A DNA stretch of 34,879 nt from Planctomycetota bacterium (GCA_016209535.1 JACQVW010000904.1:1-34879); one strand, 5' to 3'; positions 8,439 to 17,400 are shown, counted from the stretch's first letter. The notes: generated by a model from the sequence alone, not told the origin. Numbers and translations are program-made.

Positions 8439-9268
8439 GCGTTCGCGGAGCAGCGGCCGGAGGCTGGACCGCCGACGAGGGCCTGGCGCTCGCGGCGCGG
8501 GGCCTCGCCCTGGGCTACGGGCGGCGCCGGGTCCTGGAGGGCGTCAGCCTCGAGGTCCGCCGGGGCGCCTTCTGGTGCCTCGTGGGCCCCAACGGCAGCG
8601 GGAAGAGCACGCTCCTGAGGGCCGTCCTCGGCGTCATCGACCCCCTCGATGGCGACCTGTGGATCGCCCCGGACCTCGCCTCGCGAAGGCGCGTCGGCTT
8701 CGTCCCCCAGCGCTGCGACCTCAAGCCGACGCTGCCCATGACGGTCCGGGAGCTCGTGCTCCTGGGGCTCACGGGCACGGGCGCCGCGGGCCGCGAGTCC
8801 CGCGCGGACGTGAGCTGGGCCCTCGAGAGGGTCGGCCTGGCGGCCGTGGCCCGGCGCGACTACTGGTCCCTCTCGGGGGGCCAGCGGCAGCGGGCCCTCG
8901 TGGCCCGCGGGCTCGCGCGCCGCCCCACGCTCCTCATCCTCGACGAGCCCACGAACGGCCTCGACCTGGCCGCCGAGGAGTCGATCCTGGAGCTCGTCGC
9001 GGCCCTGAACCGCGACCGGGGACTCACCATCCTCTTCGTGACGCACGCCATCGCGCTCGCGGCCCGTTTCGCGACCCACGTGGCCCTCTTCGGCGGCGGG
9101 CGCCTCCTGGCGGGCCCCCGGGACGAGGTCCTGCGCGGAGGCCACCTGCGCGAGGCCTACGGCGTGGACGTCGAGGTCGTCCTGGGCGGGGCCGGGCAGC
9201 CAGTCGTCCGGATCGGCCCGCCCCCGGGCGCCCGCGAGGCCCCGGGGAAGCCAGCGGGGTGCCCATGA
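8435..9268 (+). CDS. ZnuC-like metal ABC transporter ATP-binding protein
   Basis: This 277-residue cytoplasmic ATPase powers the metal importer. It shows Walker A GPNGSGKST, a Q-loop in FVPQR, the signature LSGGQRQR, Walker B LLILDEPTNGLD and the switch histidine in FVTHAI. The start is inferred to be TTG at 8435, whose last two bases belong to the TGA of the upstream gene (TTGA overlap). No ATG or GTG gives a full domain, and a G-rich stretch precedes the TTG. The C-terminal tail is short and Pro/Gly-rich. It ends with an ATGA overlap with the permease gene, so all three importer genes are translationally coupled. Confidence 0.93.
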   Translation: MSVRGAAAGGWTADEGLALAARGLALGYGRRRVLEGVSLEVRRGAFWCLVGPNGSGKSTLLRAVLGVIDPLDGDLWIAPDLASRRRVGFVPQRCDLKPTLPMTVRELVLLGLTGTGAAGRESRADVSWALERVGLAAVARRDYWSLSGGQRQRALVARGLARRPTLLILDEPTNGLDLAAEESILELVAALNRDRGLTILFVTHAIALAARFATHVALFGGGRLLAGPRDEVLRGGHLREAYGVDVEVVLGGAGQPVVRIGPPPGAREAPGKPAGCP

Positions 9269-10134
9269 CCGCCGTGATCCGCATCGTCGAGGAGTTCCTG
9301 AGCTCCTGGCAGTACTTTCAGGAGATGTACCTCGCGGGTTGGGCGCTGGCTGTGCTCTTGCCCCTCGTGGGCGTCATGGTGGTCGCCCGCGACCAGATCT
9401 TCCTCGGAGCTGCCGTCGCCGAGGCCTCCACCCTCGGCGTGGCGGTCGGGCTCTGGCTCGCGAGCGCCGGCCCGCTCGCCGGCGAGGCGTGGGGCGAGTC
9501 GCACGCGTTTCTCGCAGGCCTCGCCGTCCTCTTCTCGGTCCTCGCGGCCCTCGTCGCGTCCGGCACCTCGCGATGGGGGGCCGCGGAGGCCGTGACGGGC
9601 TGGGTCTTCCTCGCTGCGGGCAGCCTCGCGGTCCTGGTCATCTCCCACAGCCCCCACGGCATGGAGGAGGTGCACCGGCTCGTCCTCTCGAGCATCATCG
9701 GCTCCTCCCTGGGGGAGGTCCTGGTCTTCGCCGCCCTCGCGCTCGCCGTGGCCGCCGGCGCCGCTTGCTGCCGGCGGCGGATCCTGCTCATCCTCACGGA
9801 CCAGGAGATGGCGAGCGCCCTCGGCGTCCGCGTCCGCGCCTGGAACCTGGGCCTCTCGTGCCTCCTCGGGCTCACGGTCGGCCTGTCGCTCCGGGCCTCG
9901 GGGCTCCTCTACACCTTCGGCTGCCTGGTCCTCCCGGGTCTCGCGGCGAGGAACCTCTGCCGGAGCGCCCTCTCGGTCTTCGCCGTGGCGCCCGCCGTGG
10001 GCCTCGCGACGAGCGCCGTCGCCTTCGTCCTCGCCCACCACCTCGACCAGCCACCCGGCCAGATGGCCGTGGCGCTCCTCTGCGGCGTCGCGGCGCTGGC
10101 GGCGGGCTGGAGGAGGGTGTTCCCGAGGGCGTGA
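9265..10134 (+). CDS. ZnuB-like metal ABC transporter permease (ABC-3 family)
   Basis: The 289-residue protein is an integral membrane permease with about eight hydrophobic helices. It belongs to the ABC-3 family, which moves Zn2+, Mn2+ or Fe2+ handed over by the binding protein. Landmarks are the early helix LAVLLPLVGVMVVARDQIFLGAAVAEAS, the cytoplasmic coupling stretch DQEMASALGVRVRAWNLG (about 180) and the family-typical later stretch ASGLLYTFGCLVLPGLAARN. The ATG at 9265 overlaps the ATPase stop as ATGA. It is the last gene of the operon; topA converges from the other side after 96 bp in which I see no convincing terminator hairpin. Confidence 0.92.
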   Translation: MTAVIRIVEEFLSSWQYFQEMYLAGWALAVLLPLVGVMVVARDQIFLGAAVAEASTLGVAVGLWLASAGPLAGEAWGESHAFLAGLAVLFSVLAALVASGTSRWGAAEAVTGWVFLAAGSLAVLVISHSPHGMEEVHRLVLSSIIGSSLGEVLVFAALALAVAAGAACCRRRILLILTDQEMASALGVRVRAWNLGLSCLLGLTVGLSLRASGLLYTFGCLVLPGLAARNLCRSALSVFAVAPAVGLATSAVAFVLAHHLDQPPGQMAVALLCGVAALAAGWRRVFPRA

Positions 10135-10230
10135 GGAGCGTTTCCGAGCATGCGCGCAAGCGTGTGAACGAGGGAGACCTTCCGGGGGGGCGCGGGCGAG
10201 GGCGTGAGCCAGCGGCGCCGCCGCGGCCGC

Positions 10231-12957
10231 CTACCCGCTGCCCGTCCGCTTCCGGCGGGCGGTCTTCTTCGGCGCCGCGACGCGGGGCCCGGCGTCTTCC
10301 CTCGCAACCGTCCTCCTGTTCGCGTGCTTCGCAGGCCCGCGGGCTGCGAACCTCCCGCGCCGCGGCCTGGGGCCGTCCTCGGCCCGCGCGCGCAGGAGCT
10401 CGAGCGCTCGATCGAGCGTGAGCGATTCGGGGCTCGAGCCGCGCGGGACGTTCGCGTTCGTGGTGCCGTCCGTGACGTAGGGGCCATAGCGCCCGTCGAG
10501 GAGCTTGATCGGCGCCCCCGAGCCCGGGTGGACCCCCAGCTCCCGGAGCACCGCCGGCGCCCGCGACCGCCACCCCTTCTTCTCCGTCTTCAGGACCTCC
10601 ACGGCCCGCTCGAGGCTCACCGAGAACACGTCGTCCGTCCGGGGGAGGCTCCGCGACTCGGACCCGCGCTTCACGTACGGGCCGAAGCGCCCGAAGTCGG
10701 CGAAGACCTCCTCGCTCGTCTCGGGGTCCACGCCGAGCGACCGTGGCAGCGAGAGGAGCCGCAGCGCCTCCTCCAGGGTCAGCCCTTCCGGCGTCATCCC
10801 GGGCAGGAGCGACTTCATCCGGGGCTCGTCCTCGTTCTCCCCGAGCTGCACGTAGGGTCCGAAGCGTCCGAGCTTCGCATAGATCGGCTTCCCGGTCACC
10901 GGGTCGTCGCCGACCTTCCGCGGTCCCTGGGCGCTCTGCAGGAAGAGCTCCTCGGCCTTCGGCACCGTGAGCTCATCGGGCGCGAGGCCGGCGGGGATGT
11001 TGGCCCGCTCCTCGCCCCGCTCCAGGTACGGGCCGAACCTCCCGATGCGCACGTTGACCTGCCGACCCGCCGAGTCCCGGCCGATGGGCAGCGTGCAGGC
11101 TTCGCGGGGGTCGATGTCGGTTTGGATCAAGCGGTGGAGCCCCGCCTTCTCCTTCGTGCCGAAGTAGAACCCGCGGAGGTAGGGGAGGGCCTTCTTCTCG
11201 CCCAGCGAGATCGCGTCGAGGTCCTCCTCCATGCGGGCCGTGAACTGGATGTCGACCAGGTCCGTGAACTTCTTCTTGAGGAGGCCCACCACGGCGAAGG
11301 CCATGAAGGTCGGAACGAGGGAGTTCCCCTGCTTCACCACGTACTCGCGCCGGAGGATCGTGTCGATGATCGAGGCGTAGGTGCTGGGCCTCCCGATCCC
11401 GTCCGCCTCGAGCTCCTTGATGAGCGACGCCTCCGTGTACCGGTCCGGCGGCTTCGTCGTGTGGCTCTTCGCCTCGAGGCTCCGGCACGCGAGCCGCTCT
11501 CCCGGCGAGACGTCGGGCAGCAGCTTCTCCTGGTCGGCGAGCTCCGCCTCGGGGTCGTCGGCTCCCTCGACGTAGGCCCGCAGGAAGCCGGGAAACTCGA
11601 TGGTCTTCCCGTTCGCCTGGAAGACCGCGCTCTCGTCACCGGCGCCCGGCCCGCCCGCGCCCTGCCCCCCAGCCTTCTCGCCCGAGACCTGGATCGCGAT
11701 GTTCTGTCCCCGGGCGTCGGCCATCTGGCAGGCCACCGTGCGCTTCCAGATGAGCTCGTAGACCTTGAGCTCCGTCTCGCCCACCTCCCCGCGGACCTCC
11801 TCGGGCCGCCGGAAGTCGCCCGCGGGCCGGATCGCCTCGTGCGCCTCCTGCGCGTTCTTCACCCGCGTCACGTACTCCCGAGGCGCCGCCGGCAGGAAGT
11901 CGGCGCCGTAGAGGTCCCCGATGAGCTTCCGCGCCCGCCGCACGGCCTGCTCCGAGAGCGTCGTCGAGTCGGTCCTCATGTACGTGATGTACCCGCTCTC
12001 GTAGAGGCGCTGGGCCGCGCGCATGGTGTCCCGCGAAGAGAGCCGGAGCTTCCGGTTCGCCTCCTGCTGGAGCGTGCTCGTCGTGAAGGGGGGCTCGGGC
12101 CTCCGCGTGGTGGGCTTGCGCTCGACGCTCGAGACCTTCCAGGGCTGCGACCCGAGGCTCCTCGCGAGCTCCTCGGCCCGCTCCTGGGTCACGAGCACCA
12201 CCGACTCGGCGACGTCGTCGCGGAGCCTCCCCGTCCGCCCGTCGAAGTCCTTGCCCGCGGCGAGCCGCTTCCCCCCGAGGGTGACGAGGACGGCCTCGAG
12301 CTCCTGGCCCGCCTCGGTGCGGAACCGGGCCGCGAGGTCCCAGTACGCGCTCCGCAAGAACGCGCGCCGCTCCTCCTCGCGCTCGACGATGATCCGCACC
12401 GCCACGGACTGGACGCGCCCCGCCGAGAGGCGCGGGGCGATCTTGCGCCACAGGACGGGCGAGACCTCGTAGCCGTAGAGCCGGTCCAGCTTGCGGCGCG
12501 TCTCCTGGGCCTCGACGAGGTTCGAGTCGATGTCCCTCGGGTTCCTCAGGGCCGCCTCGATGGCCTCGCGGGTGATCTCGTGGAACACGAGCCTCTTGCG
12601 CGGCACCCTGGGCTTCAGGACCTCGAGGAGGTGCCAGCTTATCGACTCGCCCTCCCGGTCCTCGTCGGTCGCGAGGTAGAGGGCCGACGCCTCCTTGAGG
12701 AGCTTCCGGAGCTTCGCCACCGTCTTCTTCTTCTCGCTAGGCACCACGTAGACGGGCTCGAAGTCGTTCTCGACGTCGATCCCCAGGTTGGCCCAGGGCT
12801 TCCCCTTGATCTCCTCGGGGACCTCCTTCGCCGAGCTGGGGAGGTCGCGGATGTGCCCCACGCTGGACTCGACCACGTAGTCGCGCCCGCGGAGGAAGCT
12901 GGCGATGGTCTTCGCCTTGGTAGGGGATTCGACGATGACGAGGGACTTGCCCACCAT
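10231..12957 (-). CDS. topA: DNA topoisomerase I
   Basis: This type IA topoisomerase relaxes negative supercoils by cutting one strand through a 5'-phosphotyrosine. The 908-residue protein begins SLVIVESPTKAKTIASFL (Toprim) and has the Toprim acids in ATDEDREGESISWHL near 90-105. The active-site tyrosine is in ITYMRTDST, about Y326. Instead of C4 zinc fingers the C-terminal third carries repeated topoisomerase C-terminal (Toprim_Crpt) modules marked GRFGPYV, GRFGPYVQLG, GRFGPYVKRG and GRYGPYVTDG. It ends in a Lys/Arg-rich tail. A Gly/Ala-rich insertion (GGQGAGGPGAGDE) interrupts the domain near residue 435. The ATG at 12957 is preceded by AAAGGTG at close spacing. An in-frame extension to 13371 would add a poor, low-complexity leader and is rejected. 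Confidence 0.97.
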   Translation of the reverse strand: MVGKSLVIVESPTKAKTIASFLRGRDYVVESSVGHIRDLPSSAKEVPEEIKGKPWANLGIDVENDFEPVYVVPSEKKKTVAKLRKLLKEASALYLATDEDREGESISWHLLEVLKPRVPRKRLVFHEITREAIEAALRNPRDIDSNLVEAQETRRKLDRLYGYEVSPVLWRKIAPRLSAGRVQSVAVRIIVEREEERRAFLRSAYWDLAARFRTEAGQELEAVLVTLGGKRLAAGKDFDGRTGRLRDDVAESVVLVTQERAEELARSLGSQPWKVSSVERKPTTRRPEPPFTTSTLQQEANRKLRLSSRDTMRAAQRLYESGYITYMRTDSTTLSEQAVRRARKLIGDLYGADFLPAAPREYVTRVKNAQEAHEAIRPAGDFRRPEEVRGEVGETELKVYELIWKRTVACQMADARGQNIAIQVSGEKAGGQGAGGPGAGDESAVFQANGKTIEFPGFLRAYVEGADDPEAELADQEKLLPDVSPGERLACRSLEAKSHTTKPPDRYTEASLIKELEADGIGRPSTYASIIDTILRREYVVKQGNSLVPTFMAFAVVGLLKKKFTDLVDIQFTARMEEDLDAISLGEKKALPYLRGFYFGTKEKAGLHRLIQTDIDPREACTLPIGRDSAGRQVNVRIGRFGPYLERGEERANIPAGLAPDELTVPKAEELFLQSAQGPRKVGDDPVTGKPIYAKLGRFGPYVQLGENEDEPRMKSLLPGMTPEGLTLEEALRLLSLPRSLGVDPETSEEVFADFGRFGPYVKRGSESRSLPRTDDVFSVSLERAVEVLKTEKKGWRSRAPAVLRELGVHPGSGAPIKLLDGRYGPYVTDGTTNANVPRGSSPESLTLDRALELLRARAEDGPRPRRGRFAARGPAKHANRRTVAREDAGPRVAAPKKTARRKRTGSG

Positions 12958-13439
12958 GGCACCTTTCGTGTGGGGCGGCTCGGTTTGGAACTGGCTAAGC
13001 TTACGGGAACAACCTTCGAGTGCAAGGCCGTTCTCGGGCTCCGTGCACGATGTTCGACCGCGGACGGCCCGGGGTTGAGGGGCTTCGGCTCGCGAACCGG
13101 CGGCCTGAGGCCGCGACGGCTCGCGAGGCGCAAAGGCCCAAGGACATGACGCGCCCCAAGAGCGAGCGCCTGCACGCGCTCCCGCGGTGAAGCCAGCGGT
13201 TTGAGGGCGGGACGCGAAGGGACGGCGAGGCGGTAACGGGCCTTCCGCCATTCCTTCCAGCTCTCGATACCGCCCCAAAACCACTCGACTTGCTAGGGGT
13301 TGGCGGTGGCCGGCATGCTCCGGCGCTCGGAGGCACGTGAAGGGTGAGCACCGGGGAGGGAGGGGGTACAATCCCAGGCAAGTCTAACTTGCACGGAGCT
13401 CGGTACCTGGGGTATCGTGCCGTTCCACAGGAGGTGAAG
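12958..13439. other. 482-bp non-coding gap between divergent topA and the dcd operon
   Basis: No convincing gene was found. The left side should hold the topA promoter (minus). The stretch holds a stem-loop: GCGGCC at 13100-13105 and GGCCGC at 13109-13114 around a TGA loop. It is enclosed by CTCGCG (13089-13094) and CGCGAG (13122-13127), and a 10-bp direct repeat CGGCTCGCGA occurs at 13086 and 13117. A possible -10 element TACAAT (13367-13372) could serve the plus-strand genes, without a clear -35. A 14-codon ORF at 13145 is not supported. Confidence 0.5.
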
Positions 13440-13682
13440 ATGAGCAAGGCGTGGCTCAAGTGCCAGGTGCAAAAGGGGATGTTCAGCCACGAGGTCGTGG
13501 TGAAGGTCACGACGGCGGACGGTCGGTTGGTGGCGCACTTCGTCCCCAAGGAGTCGGTGCGGAACGACCGGGTCGAGGTCCAAGTGGAGCAGTCGGACGG
13601 CCAGCGGCTGGCGATCCTGCCGACGCCGGAGCCGTACCACGCCATCCCTGTGCGCGCCGAGGACCTCGTCGAGACCCCGTGA
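13440..13682 (+). CDS. 80-residue conserved-looking hypothetical protein coupled to dcd
   Basis: I do not recognise the family. The ATG at 13440 has an excellent Shine-Dalgarno AGGAGGTGA (13429-13437), so translation is likely strong. The product MSKAWLKCQVQKGMFSHEVV... looks like a single small beta-rich domain. It has alternating hydrophobic and charged residues (VVVKVTTADGRLVAHFV, RVEVQVEQSDGQRLAILP), no signal peptide, no membrane helix and one cysteine. The stop TGA overlaps the GTG start of the dCTP deaminase gene (GTGA), so the two proteins are made together and may act together. Without the ribosome site and the coupling one could dismiss it, but both argue that it is real. Confidence 0.75.
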   Translation: MSKAWLKCQVQKGMFSHEVVVKVTTADGRLVAHFVPKESVRNDRVEVQVEQSDGQRLAILPTPEPYHAIPVRAEDLVETP

Positions 13683-14284
13683 TCCTTTCGAACACCGCGA
13701 TCCTCAAGGCCCTCGACGAGGGCCGGTTGATCATCGAGCCGGAGCCGGCACCGCGATCGCCGGGGGAAGGCGTGGATTGCCCATACAACACCTCGTCGGT
13801 GGACCTCCGGACCAGCAACGAGTTCTCCGTGCCCAAGGGGGACCGCCCCTTCCGGATCGACCTCACGAAGGGCAAGTACTCCGAGTACTACAACGCCGAG
13901 AACTACGACGCAGTCGTCGTCCCGGAGGGTCAAATCTTCAACCTCGAGAGCGGGAAGGTGGCGCTGGTGCGGACCGCCGAGCGAGTCGCGTTCCCGATCG
14001 TCAAAGGCAAGCTGCCGCTGGCGGGCCGCATCGAGGGCCGCAGCTCCTGGGCGCGCTGCGGGCTACTGGTACACTTCACGGCTCCGACGATCCACGCGGG
14101 CTGGGATGGCCCGATCATCCTCGAGCTGTGCAACCTGGGCCCGGCGCCGCTCTCGCTCGTGCCTGGGGCGCGGATCTGTCAGCTCATCGTCGAGCAGGTC
14201 GAGGGGGTCCCGTTCCGCAACCAGAGCCAGTTCCACCAGCAGATGGGACCTGGGGGAAAGAAGTCGAGGAAAGGCTCGTCGTAA
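13679..14284 (+). CDS. dcd: dCTP deaminase family protein
   Basis: This enzyme deaminates dCTP to dUTP (in bifunctional members on to dUMP), feeding thymidylate synthesis. The 201-residue product has the trimeric dUTPase-like jelly-roll signature. SSVDLRTSNEF is near 39, the nucleotide-binding GRIEGRSSWARCGLLVH is at about 117-132, and DGPIILELCN follows, with the catalytic glutamate at about E149. LVPGARICQLIVEQ is near 160. An insertion rich in Tyr and Asp (KGKYSEYYNAENYD, about 65-78) precedes the core. The start is GTG at 13679, overlapping the upstream stop; no ATG gives the N-terminal ILSNTAILKAL that the family needs. Two hairpins immediately follow the stop. Confidence 0.92.
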   Translation: MILSNTAILKALDEGRLIIEPEPAPRSPGEGVDCPYNTSSVDLRTSNEFSVPKGDRPFRIDLTKGKYSEYYNAENYDAVVVPEGQIFNLESGKVALVRTAERVAFPIVKGKLPLAGRIEGRSSWARCGLLVHFTAPTIHAGWDGPIILELCNLGPAPLSLVPGARICQLIVEQVEGVPFRNQSQFHQQMGPGGKKSRKGSS

Positions 14285-14286
14285 GC

Positions 14287-14350
14287 GGGTTCCGCTGCCG
14301 GGGAACCCGGCGTGGTTCAAGACCGGGTAACACCCGGTCTGAACCACGCC
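14287..14350. terminator. Two adjacent hairpins between convergent dcd and the giant envelope gene
   Basis: The first stem pairs GGGTTCC (14287-14293) with GGAACCC (14302-14308) and starts three bases after the dcd stop. Directly next to it a much longer stem pairs 14309-14328 with 14332-14350. That is 19 base pairs interrupted by one bulged A, closed by a 3-base loop AAC. No T-run follows on either strand, so classic intrinsic termination is uncertain. The position between convergent genes still favours a bidirectional terminator or an mRNA 3'-end stabiliser. Confidence 0.6.
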
Positions 14351-14479
14351 ATGCTGGTCTACGCCGTAAGTCTCCAGCAAGGAACATGTCCCGTCTTCCC
14401 CTTGGGGGTGCTTCCGACCAAGGCGGGAGGGAGCACATTCCTTACAACCCGGGCTTCCCGGAACCACCCACCCACCCAC

Positions 14480-17400
14480 CTACCGCCCGCCCACCTCGAG
14501 GCTCCAGTACAGCGGCAGGTATCGGTAGTACACCTCGAGGCACAGCGTGGCGAACGCCGTCGCGAGGACGCGGCCGCCCGTCTCGCTCCAGGGGCCCGTG
14601 GGGTCCCAGCTCCCCGCGGCCTGGCCCTGCCGGTGCTGGGTGCGCACCAGGAACTCGCGCACATCCTCGTTCCAGGACTCCCAGATCCAGCCCTGGTAGT
14701 GGTAGAGGGCCAGGTTCCCGTAGTAGAGGAGGTAGAGGTTGTCCAGGTGGCCTCCGCCGCGCGTCTCGGAGTAGAGGTAGCGGGCGGCCTCCTCGATGTT
14801 GGGGTCCGTGCGGCGGGCCCCGAGGAGGAGGCGCGCGAACATCCCCTCGGCCACCATGGCGACGCGCGGCTCCTCGGGCCTCGTGTAGCCGTAGATGCCG
14901 CCGTGGCGGCCGCTCGAGACCTCGAAGTCGAGCCAGTGCCGGGCGCGCTCGAGGACGCGCTCGGGGACCTCGATCCCTCCCTGGCGCGCGCTCACGAGGG
15001 CCAGGACCTGCCAGCCCGTGATGGACGTGTCGCCGCGGATGGGCGGCTCCGGCCGGTAGCGCCAGCCGCCCGTGGTGGGGTGCTGGGCGCGGACGATGAG
15101 GCCGACGGCGCGGCGTACGGGCCCGGCGAGCCTCGGGTCGCGCGTGAGCGTGTAGGCCTCGCTCAGGGCCAGCGTCAAGATCCCGTGGGAGTACATGGTG
15201 TAGCGCGCGTCCTCGCCCGCCAGGGAGCCGCCGGGCTCCTGGATCGAGAGGAGCCAGTCGATGGCGGACTTCGCGTGCTTGCGGAAAGGGCTCTCGGCGT
15301 TCGCGGGCGTGTGGTTCTGGCCGAGGAAGCAGAGGAGGGCGAGGCCCGTGACGGCGGCGTCGCAGCGGACCTGGAAGCCGGGGCTCGAGCAGCCCTGGCA
15401 CGCCGCGTCGAAGCCGTCGATGTCCCAGCGGCCGTCCGAAGACTGGTGGCGCGCGAGCCACCGGAGGGCGAGGAAGACCGCGTCCTCCGAGGCCTGCGTG
15501 CCGCCCATGACGCCCACGAGGGCCTTGCGGGCCGCGGTCGAGCGGACCTTGGTCAGGTCCGTCTCGCCCTGGAGCTCGGGGGGGGCCTCGGGGAGCTTGA
15601 CCTCGGCGCGGGCGACGAGGTCGCGGTCGCGGCCTGGATCGGCCGGGGGAGGCATCGCGGGCGGGCCCGGCCCGGGGCGGATGACGCGCGGGGCCTCGGC
15701 GGCGCTGCCGCCGACGACGCTCCCGCTCACTACGGTCCCGGCGGTGACGCCGCCCGCGAGGCCCAGGTCCGGCTCCGGCGAGGAGGGGTCGGGTGGCAGA
15801 GGCTCGCGGGGCGGCGCCGCACGCGACGGCGGCAGGGAGGGCCGGAGCAAGTCGGTGACCTCGGGGGCGCCCGAGGCGCGCGCGAGCCCGGAGCCGCCCT
15901 CGCCCTCGGGGAGGCTCGCGGGAGCTGTGGCGGGTGCGTGGGCGAGGGGTGGGAGCCCCTCGGCCGCGAGGACGCCGGGCCGCGGCGCGCTCTCGAGCCG
16001 CGCGCTCGAGGCGGCGGCGAGCGCGCTGATCGAGTCCGCGAGCGCGACCACGGGCCGCGCACCAGGCGGCGCGGCGCCGGGATCGCCCGGTGGCGTCTCG
16101 GCGGCGAGCGGGCCCGGGACGAGGGGCCCGGGGCTCGAGAGGCGCGAGGCGGGCCGCGGCTCGAGGCCGCCGAGGTCTGCGAGGTCTGCGGGGCCGGCCC
16201 CCGGTGACGGATCGTCCCCCGCGCCGGGCGCGGCGAGCGGCTCGGGCAGCCTCGCCGGCGCTGCGGCCACGGCCAGGGCCGGGACTGGCGCAACCCGTGC
16301 GGGTGGCGGGGCGAGGTCGGGCTCGAGGCCCGGCACGGTCGGATCCCGCGGCGCAAGGTGGCTCGGGTCGAAGCTCGGGTCAAGGGCCACCGCGACGGCG
16401 GTACCGATGAGCGCCGGCGCCAGGCCGCCGTCCCCAGGCACGTGGGCGGTGCCGCCAGCCACGGAGAGCTCCTGGGGCGCGGAGCGGCCAGCAGGAAGAG
16501 AGGGCTCCGCGAGCTCGATCCCTGGGCCCGCGGGCTCAGGCTCGCTCGCGCGGGAGGGCGCCGGGAGGGCCGGAGCCTCCGGGGGCGGCTCCAGCGCGGG
16601 CCGGGCGAGCGGCGGGAGGAAGCGCGCCGGGGCCTCGGGGATCCGGACCTGCGTCGCCGCGGGGACCGCGGAGACCTCCGCGGGGCTCGCGCCGTCCACG
16701 ACGGGCGGCGTGGCCCAGAGGACCTCCTCGAGCGCGGCGGGCGGGCCCGGCCTCGGGACATCGAGCCCCGCCTTGAGGCTCACGGGGCTCGCTGGGCTCG
16801 CCGGCGAAGGCGCCGCCTCGGACGGATCGGCCTCGAGGGCCGGCTCGGGGACGGGGAGGGCTTCGGCGCTGCGCGGCGCCGGCAGGGCGGCCGGGAGCTC
16901 GAGCATCGCGAGGCTGCTGGGGGTCGGCGCGGGCCTGGCGAGCGCCGGCTGAGCGGCGCTCGGAGACGCCGTCCAGGCGGGGCGCGCCGGGGGCGTGAAG
17001 ACCGCGAGGGCCGAGCTCTCGGGGGCTTCCCCCGCGGGCTCGGGCCGCGCGAGGAGGCGCGCCGCGGGAGCGGGGGGGCTCGCGGCGAGCGGCGCGGCGT
17101 CGGGCGTCCGGACCTCGAACCGCGCCGCCTCGAGGGTCAGCTTCGCCTGGAGCACCTTCTCGACGGTCACCTCGGTGAGCGCGTGGCGCTCGGCGAGCGC
17201 CACGATCTCGTCGGTGACGACCCAGAAGTAGAAGCCATAGAGCATGGCCGCGTGGACGAGGACGGCCGCGATGGCGCAGCGGGCCAGGAGGTTGAGGCGG
17301 AAGGCGTGGCGGTAGCGGATCGCCAGGACCAGGATCGCGGCGAGGGCCGCGCCCGAGCCGAGGAGAACCGCCAGGCGCACGAGGCTCCGCGCGATGGTCC

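Noticed and set aside
10204-13149. A 981-codon open frame on the plus strand across topA
   Set aside because: It is antisense to a clear topoisomerase I and its translation is Arg/Leu/Pro/Gly-rich with no motifs; such shadow frames are expected in very GC-rich DNA.
13145-13189. Fourteen-codon ORF (ATG to TGA) with AAGG upstream
   Set aside because: It is too short to judge, has only a weak ribosome site and no sign of coding or leader-peptide function.
13396-13407. GAGCTCGGTACC, identical to part of the pUC polylinker
   Set aside because: The match is only 12 bases. The following bases diverge from the vector and flow into a well-formed ribosome site and gene, so vector contamination is unlikely.
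14441-14480. CCCA tandem tetranucleotides before the giant gene stop
   Set aside because: Only about four short units, not part of a larger repeat; treated as local low complexity.
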